The notes under the pieces: generated by a model | What the model saw: only the letters and a program-made list of their open reading frames with translations | Databases searched by the model: none | Told to the model about the DNA's origin: nothing | From: CAZLFA01 sp964558665 | GTDB taxonomy: Bacteria > Desulfobacterota > Syntrophia > Syntrophales > PHBD01 | Direction: 5' to 3' | Length of the DNA: 64,000 nt | NCBI GenBank assembly: GCA_964558665.1 | Contig: CAZLFA010000005.1 | Location: 42,466-106,465, forward strand | Position numbers and translations under genes: made by a program | In this document: positions 60,370 through 64,000 of the stretch, piece by piece | How the letters are laid out: every line of letters starts with the position of its first letter | How positions within the stretch are numbered: the first letter of the stretch is position 1

Positions 60370-61776
60370 ATGAAGAGCCGTTCATTTGTTTTATCGATGA
60401 TTATTGTCACACTGTTTTCCGGGTGCACAATGGCTCCGAAATACGAACGGCCGGCGGCCCCGATTCCCGCCGACTGGCCGAAAGGTACGGCCTATCAGGA
60501 GATCAAGACACCTGGCGATTTTCCCCAAGTGAAGGAGTTGCCATGGCGGGAGTTCTTCACCGATGAGCGGTTGAAAAAGATAACCGAGACAGCCTTGAGC
60601 AACAACCGCGACCTTCGTCTCGCCGCTTTGAATGCGGAAAAAGTAAAAGCCCTTTACGGTATTCAGCGTGCTGAGCTGTTGCCGTCGGTCAATGCCATCG
60701 GGAGCGGAAGCAAGGGGCGTACGCCGGCCGATCTTTCTTACAGCAAAACTGATGTAGTCACCGAACAGTACAGTGTCAGCCTGGGCGTCGTATCGTGGGA
60801 AATCGATTTCTTCGGACGCATCCGCAGTCTGAAGGACCGGGCATGGGAAGAATACATGGCTTCAGATCAGGCACACCGCAGCGCGCAGACCATACTGGTG
60901 TCCGCTGTAGCCGGCACATACTACACACTTGCAGCCGACCGGGATAACCTTGAACTGGTCACCTCCACCCTCAAAACGCAGGAGACCGCCTATAACCTGA
61001 TCCGCAAGCGTCAAGAAGTAGGGCTTGCGTCTGAGCTGGATCTGAGAAGGTCACAGACCCAGGTTGATTCGGCAAAACGGGATGTCGCCCTGTACACGCA
61101 ACTTGCAGCCCAGGATGAAAATGCCCTGAACCTCCTGGTGGGAACAAATGTTACGCAGGAATTGATGCCGGCCAATCTGGCCAGTGTCAGCCCACCCAAG
61201 ACCATTTCCGCCGGTCTATCTTCAGAAGTTCTTCTAGGCCGGCCGGATGTGCTGGCGGCAGAACACCGCCTGAAGGCAGCCAATGCCAGCATAGGCGCCG
61301 CCCGGGCGGCTTTCTTCCCCCGCATTTCGCTCACATCAACCATAGGAACAGCAAGCGCGGAACTTGCCGGACTCTTCAGAGCCGGATCGAAAACATGGAC
61401 TTTCGCACCCCAGATCGTCATGCCCATATTCGACGCCCGCACCTGGGCAGCTTACGATTACACGAAGGTGGAGAAAGAAATATACATTGCTCAGTATGAA
61501 AAAGCGATTCAGACCGCTTTTCGAGAAGCGGCCGATGCCCTTGCTGTGAAAGGAACGATTGACAGCCAGATCGCGGCGCAAAAGTCACTGGTCGAAGCTG
61601 CATCGTCAACCTATCGCCTCTCCGCCTTACGTTACGCCAAGGGAATTGACAGCTATCTGAGCGTTCTCGACGCCCAGCGCTCTCTCTATGCAGCTCAGCA
61701 GGGACTTATTTCCCTGCGTCTGGCACAGATTGTCAACATGTTGACTTTGTACAAGGTGTTGGGAGGGGGCGCATAA
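60370..61776 (+). CDS. RND outer-membrane factor (OprM/NodT family)
   Basis: 468 residues. Signal peptide and lipobox 'LFSGC' (Cys about 18); two repeats of the TolC-like fold, 'LTVEINFFG..'-type 'VVSWEIDFFGRIRSLKDRAW' in the first and 'LLGRPDVLAAEHRLKAANAS' in the second. ATG at 60370 has GAGG 9 nt upstream; starting at 60343 would run inside the pump gene. Completes a three-gene pump with its own repressor. Substrate unknown. Confidence 0.95.
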   Translation: MKSRSFVLSMIIVTLFSGCTMAPKYERPAAPIPADWPKGTAYQEIKTPGDFPQVKELPWREFFTDERLKKITETALSNNRDLRLAALNAEKVKALYGIQRAELLPSVNAIGSGSKGRTPADLSYSKTDVVTEQYSVSLGVVSWEIDFFGRIRSLKDRAWEEYMASDQAHRSAQTILVSAVAGTYYTLAADRDNLELVTSTLKTQETAYNLIRKRQEVGLASELDLRRSQTQVDSAKRDVALYTQLAAQDENALNLLVGTNVTQELMPANLASVSPPKTISAGLSSEVLLGRPDVLAAEHRLKAANASIGAARAAFFPRISLTSTIGTASAELAGLFRAGSKTWTFAPQIVMPIFDARTWAAYDYTKVEKEIYIAQYEKAIQTAFREAADALAVKGTIDSQIAAQKSLVEAASSTYRLSALRYAKGIDSYLSVLDAQRSLYAAQQGLISLRLAQIVNMLTLYKVLGGGA

Positions 61777-61868
61777 AAGCTTCTGTATGGAATCCCGACG
61801 GCACAGAGATATCTCAAGCCCCGCTGAAGAAATACCGGTCAATGTTTATAACTGTCGGCTCTCCTTGC

Positions 61869-62561
61869 TTACTCTGATGCCTTATCAAGAATTTTAACTT
61901 CTCCGGATTCGAGATAATACTCAGCCAGCACGACCTTTAATTTTCCAGAGCGGATAAGTTCTTTTACAACGGGGCTTTTCTTCATCAACTCACTGTAAAC
62001 ATTCCTCATATTCCCTTGAATTGCATGATCCAGGACATCCCCGGGCTGCGCCGAATTCCTTGCCTGTTTCACGGCAGGCATGATCTTGTTGATAATCTCA
62101 CCGATGCTGTCCTTGCCGTGGCTTCCCTTGACCTTCTGCGGTTTCCCGTAACTCTCCATTGCGGCCTGAACAGCTCCGCATTGCTGGTGACCGAGAATGA
62201 GAAGCAGAGGGGCATGGAGGTGTTCAATACCGTACTCGATGCTGCCGATGCTGATTTTATCAATGGTGTTGCCTGCCGTCCTCACGACGAAAATATCACC
62301 GAGACCCTGATCAAATAAATGCTCCGGAGGAACTCGCGAGTCTGAGCAGGACAGGACAACGGCAAATGGATGCTGCCCCTTTGTAAGCTCTTTTCTTCTT
62401 GCGTCTCCGAGATTTTTTGCGGCAGGCCTGTCTGATGCAAAACGCTGATTTCCATCCATGAGTCTCTTTAAAGCTTCATCGGCATCGTTTCCCGCATAAA
62501 TAGAAACGACGCCCAGAAGCGACCACATTGACACAATGAACAGCAACCATATCTTTCTCAT
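61869..62561 (-). CDS. Exported beta-class carbonic anhydrase
   Basis: 230 residues. N-terminal signal peptide (about 1-23) is unusual for the beta class. Zinc ligands: Cys and Asp/Arg pair in 'LSCSDSRVPP' and His/Cys in 'GHQQCGAV'. Interconverts CO2 and bicarbonate, here in the periplasm. The 'EYGIEHLHAPLLLILGHQQC' helix-strand is typical. Alone, convergent with the RND operon; no terminator hairpin seen in the 92-nt gap. Confidence 0.93.
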   Translation of the reverse strand: MRKIWLLFIVSMWSLLGVVSIYAGNDADEALKRLMDGNQRFASDRPAAKNLGDARRKELTKGQHPFAVVLSCSDSRVPPEHLFDQGLGDIFVVRTAGNTIDKISIGSIEYGIEHLHAPLLLILGHQQCGAVQAAMESYGKPQKVKGSHGKDSIGEIINKIMPAVKQARNSAQPGDVLDHAIQGNMRNVYSELMKKSPVVKELIRSGKLKVVLAEYYLESGEVKILDKASE

Positions 62562-62608
62562 AATTATTTTCTCCGTGATAAAAACAATCGAATCTCTTTT
62601 ATAACGAC

Positions 62609-62625
62609 AGAGCGCCTGGCGCTCT
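62609..62625 (-). terminator. GC-rich hairpin after the nitronate monooxygenase gene
   Basis: AGAGCGCC and GGCGCTCT are perfect inverted repeats about a single base, directly after the stop. No T-tract follows, so termination is only probable. Confidence 0.45.
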
Positions 62626-62627
62626 AT

Positions 62628-63665
62628 TTATTCAATCTTCTGAGCGAGGTCCTGCTTTATCTGTTTTGCTTCGGCAATAACCCGTTCAAAGAGTTCCGCA
62701 ACGGTCGGTTCATCCTTCAACAGTCCCTGTACCTGCCCTACAGGAAGCACCCCTTGCTCATTATCTCCATCCTCGGTAGCCAGCCGTATGGCCTTGAAGG
62801 CATTGGCCATGAAGGCCAGTTGTTTGGCGTTCTTCCATCCTGATGCCATTACGCCCAGGAACAGCTTGAAGTAGGGAAGATTTATCTGTTTTGCAATATC
62901 TCTTGACGTAAAAAAGGCCGCCGGCAGATCCAGTCCCCTGGCAATCGCTTTTCTTGCAGCCTCCGTCTTCATGACGCGGCAGGGGATACCGTCGAAACGG
63001 CTTGAATAAAGCGTGTCGGTAACGTCCATTTCCATAGACAGCTTTTTAAATGTACCGTGCAGAGGGCTTTCCTTCGTGGTCATCAGCCTGGTACCCATAG
63101 CCACCCCCTCCGCTCCAAGGGCAAGCACCGCTACCAGTCCCCGGCCATCGCCAATGCCGCCGGCAGCAATCACGGGGATTTTTAAGACATTGACAAGACT
63201 TGGAATCAGGATAAATGTGGTCAGTTCTTCACCATGGGCCGCCGCTTCATGACCGGTGGCAATGACGCCATCGCAGCCGTAATCCTGGGCACGCTTGGCA
63301 TGACGGGCATTAACAACGGTCGCTATCACTTTGCCTCCGTAAGCATGAGCCTTTTCCACAATCCAGTCGCCTTTTCCGAGGGCAAAGTTGATAACGGGGA
63401 CCTTCTCATCAAGCAAGATTTTCGCATTGTCCGCCGCACCGGGAAACATCAGCGAGGCATTCGCTCCAAAAGGCTTGTCCGTAAGACTGCGTATTTCCCT
63501 TATTGCCTCACGGGTTTGATCCTTGCTCAAAGGCCCGGTAGCCAGAATGCCCAGACCGCCGGCATTTGAAACAGCGGCAACCATCTTGGGAACACTTATC
63601 CAGCTCATCCCGGAAAGAACGATGGGATATTTGATTCCAAACAACTCTGTAATGCGCGTTTTCAC
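62628..63665 (-). CDS. Nitronate monooxygenase / FabK-like FMN protein
   Basis: 345 residues, TIM-barrel FMN enzyme. 'GIKYPIVLSGMSWISVPKMV' at the start, 'GGLGILATG', 'GCDGVIATGHEAAAHGEE' and 'VIAAGGIGDGRGLVAVLALG' (FMN phosphate site) and 'EGVAMGTRLMTT' are all present. The family includes 2-nitropropane dioxygenases and the enoyl-ACP reductase FabK; motifs do not settle which. In anaerobes such proteins may have other flavin roles. Single-gene unit. Confidence 0.88.
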   Translation of the reverse strand: MKTRITELFGIKYPIVLSGMSWISVPKMVAAVSNAGGLGILATGPLSKDQTREAIREIRSLTDKPFGANASLMFPGAADNAKILLDEKVPVINFALGKGDWIVEKAHAYGGKVIATVVNARHAKRAQDYGCDGVIATGHEAAAHGEELTTFILIPSLVNVLKIPVIAAGGIGDGRGLVAVLALGAEGVAMGTRLMTTKESPLHGTFKKLSMEMDVTDTLYSSRFDGIPCRVMKTEAARKAIARGLDLPAAFFTSRDIAKQINLPYFKLFLGVMASGWKNAKQLAFMANAFKAIRLATEDGDNEQGVLPVGQVQGLLKDEPTVAELFERVIAEAKQIKQDLAQKIE

Positions 63666-63800
63666 AAAATACTCCTTTACTCATGTATTTGAGCCGGGAT
63701 AGGCATCCAGGAAGCCAAGCCCGGCATGTAATTCCTGTAGAATATTTTTCCAGCCAGGATATGAAACACCTTTTTTAACTGCAAATCTGTACAACTTGCG

Positions 63801-63836
63801 TCTGGAGTTTTCAAGCGGCGAATCAAATATTTTTTC
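63801..63836. repeat. Palindromic dispersed repeat, fragment C
   Basis: Holds GTTTTCAAGCGGCGAATC and the following AAATATTTTT, identical to the left arm of copy B for about 28 nt. The right arm and outer ends are absent. It is a third, truncated copy of the family. Confidence 0.75.
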
Positions 63837-63915
63837 ATCTGTCGTATTTATCAAGATCTTTTTTTGATCATGTGAAGTTCCGGTTTATATTAAGCGACAC
63901 ATCCAACCGCCTGGT

Positions 63916-63983
63916 TGTCATCGTCCGGCTTGACCGGACGATCCAGTCTTTTCTGGATTCCCCGATCGAGTCGGGGAATGACT
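63916..63983. repeat. REP-like triple hairpin
   Basis: Three palindromes in 68 nt: ATCGTCCGG-cttga-CCGGACGAT, CCAG-tcttt-TCTGG and ATTCCCCGA-tcgag-TCGGGGAAT. TGTCAT at one end and ATGACTT at the other complete a 'GTCATTCCCC...GGAATCCAG' type unit, a kind widespread in many proteobacterial intergenic regions. No gene lies between here and the end of the window. Confidence 0.8.
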
Positions 63984-64000
63984 TTGTGCTGCTTGATCCT

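Noticed and set aside
1..64000. CRISPR arrays, prophage or IS elements
   Set aside because: No regular direct repeats with spacers, no integrase, transposase or phage structural gene is visible.

Overview
The window reads as chromosome of a Gram-negative anaerobe, most likely a deltaproteobacterium in the broad sense (Desulfobacterota, possibly Syntrophales-like). Support: Kdo transferase and heptose kinase (LPS), an RND pump with an outer-membrane factor, split type IV pilus operons, a GEMM-class cyclic-dinucleotide riboswitch, a ferredoxin-linked 2-oxoacid oxidoreductase and the two-gene glycine decarboxylase type (gcvPA). Placement is inference from gene content, not from a marker tree. 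No phage, IS transposase or CRISPR array was seen.

Layout. 1-3.5 kb: end of the pilus alignment operon (pilN-O-P-Q) with a terminator. 3.6-11.1 kb, minus strand: a second pilus operon, dsbC-like/fimT/pilV/pilW/pilX/pilY1 plus a membrane Ig-like protein, preceded by a sigma70 promoter and a GEMM riboswitch whose 3' part is perfectly complementary to the first gene's Shine-Dalgarno. 11.2-17 kb, plus strand: TPR protein, Xaa-Pro peptidase, gcvH with a lipoate/octanoate transferase, a hisC-like remnant, rpsU, a LOG-family protein and holA. 17-20.7 kb, minus: OmpA-like/coiled-coil envelope pair, NYN nuclease-like protein, Pit phosphate transporter with its PhoU-like partner. 20.8-27.4 kb, minus: tRNA-Leu, secG, tpiA, gap, AMMECR1 and MEMO proteins, a cysK-cysS fusion and a DUF1178 protein. 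27.5-33.8 kb: tRNA-Pro, then minus-strand pilC, rlmB, pyrF, rpoZ, gmk, yicC, DUF4416 and rfaE1.

34-38.5 kb, plus: gcvPA, a lone cyclic-nucleotide-binding domain protein, SPOR-NlpC/P60 lipoprotein and a two-gene sufCB unit. 38.6-46.4 kb, minus: groEL, groES, three hsp20 genes, amgK-murU (peptidoglycan sugar recycling) and a metallo-beta-lactamase protein carrying two cyclic-nucleotide-binding domains. 46.6-55 kb: B12-binding radical SAM protein, a four-subunit 2-oxoacid:ferredoxin oxidoreductase operon behind a leucine-rich leader-peptide attenuator, kdtA, rpe, and a winged-helix/ferredoxin protein. 55-61.8 kb: TetR regulator with palindromic operator and a complete RND efflux operon. 61.9-64 kb: exported beta-carbonic anhydrase, a nitronate-monooxygenase-like enzyme, and repeats.

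The most notable items are the riboswitch-controlled minor-pilin/PilY1 operon headed by a disulfide isomerase, the unannotated Leu-rich leader peptide with mutually exclusive antiterminator/terminator helices ahead of the 2-oxoacid oxidoreductase genes, a cysteine synthase-cysteinyl-tRNA synthetase fusion with altered signature residues, and a dispersed ~185-bp palindromic repeat (two full copies, one fragment).
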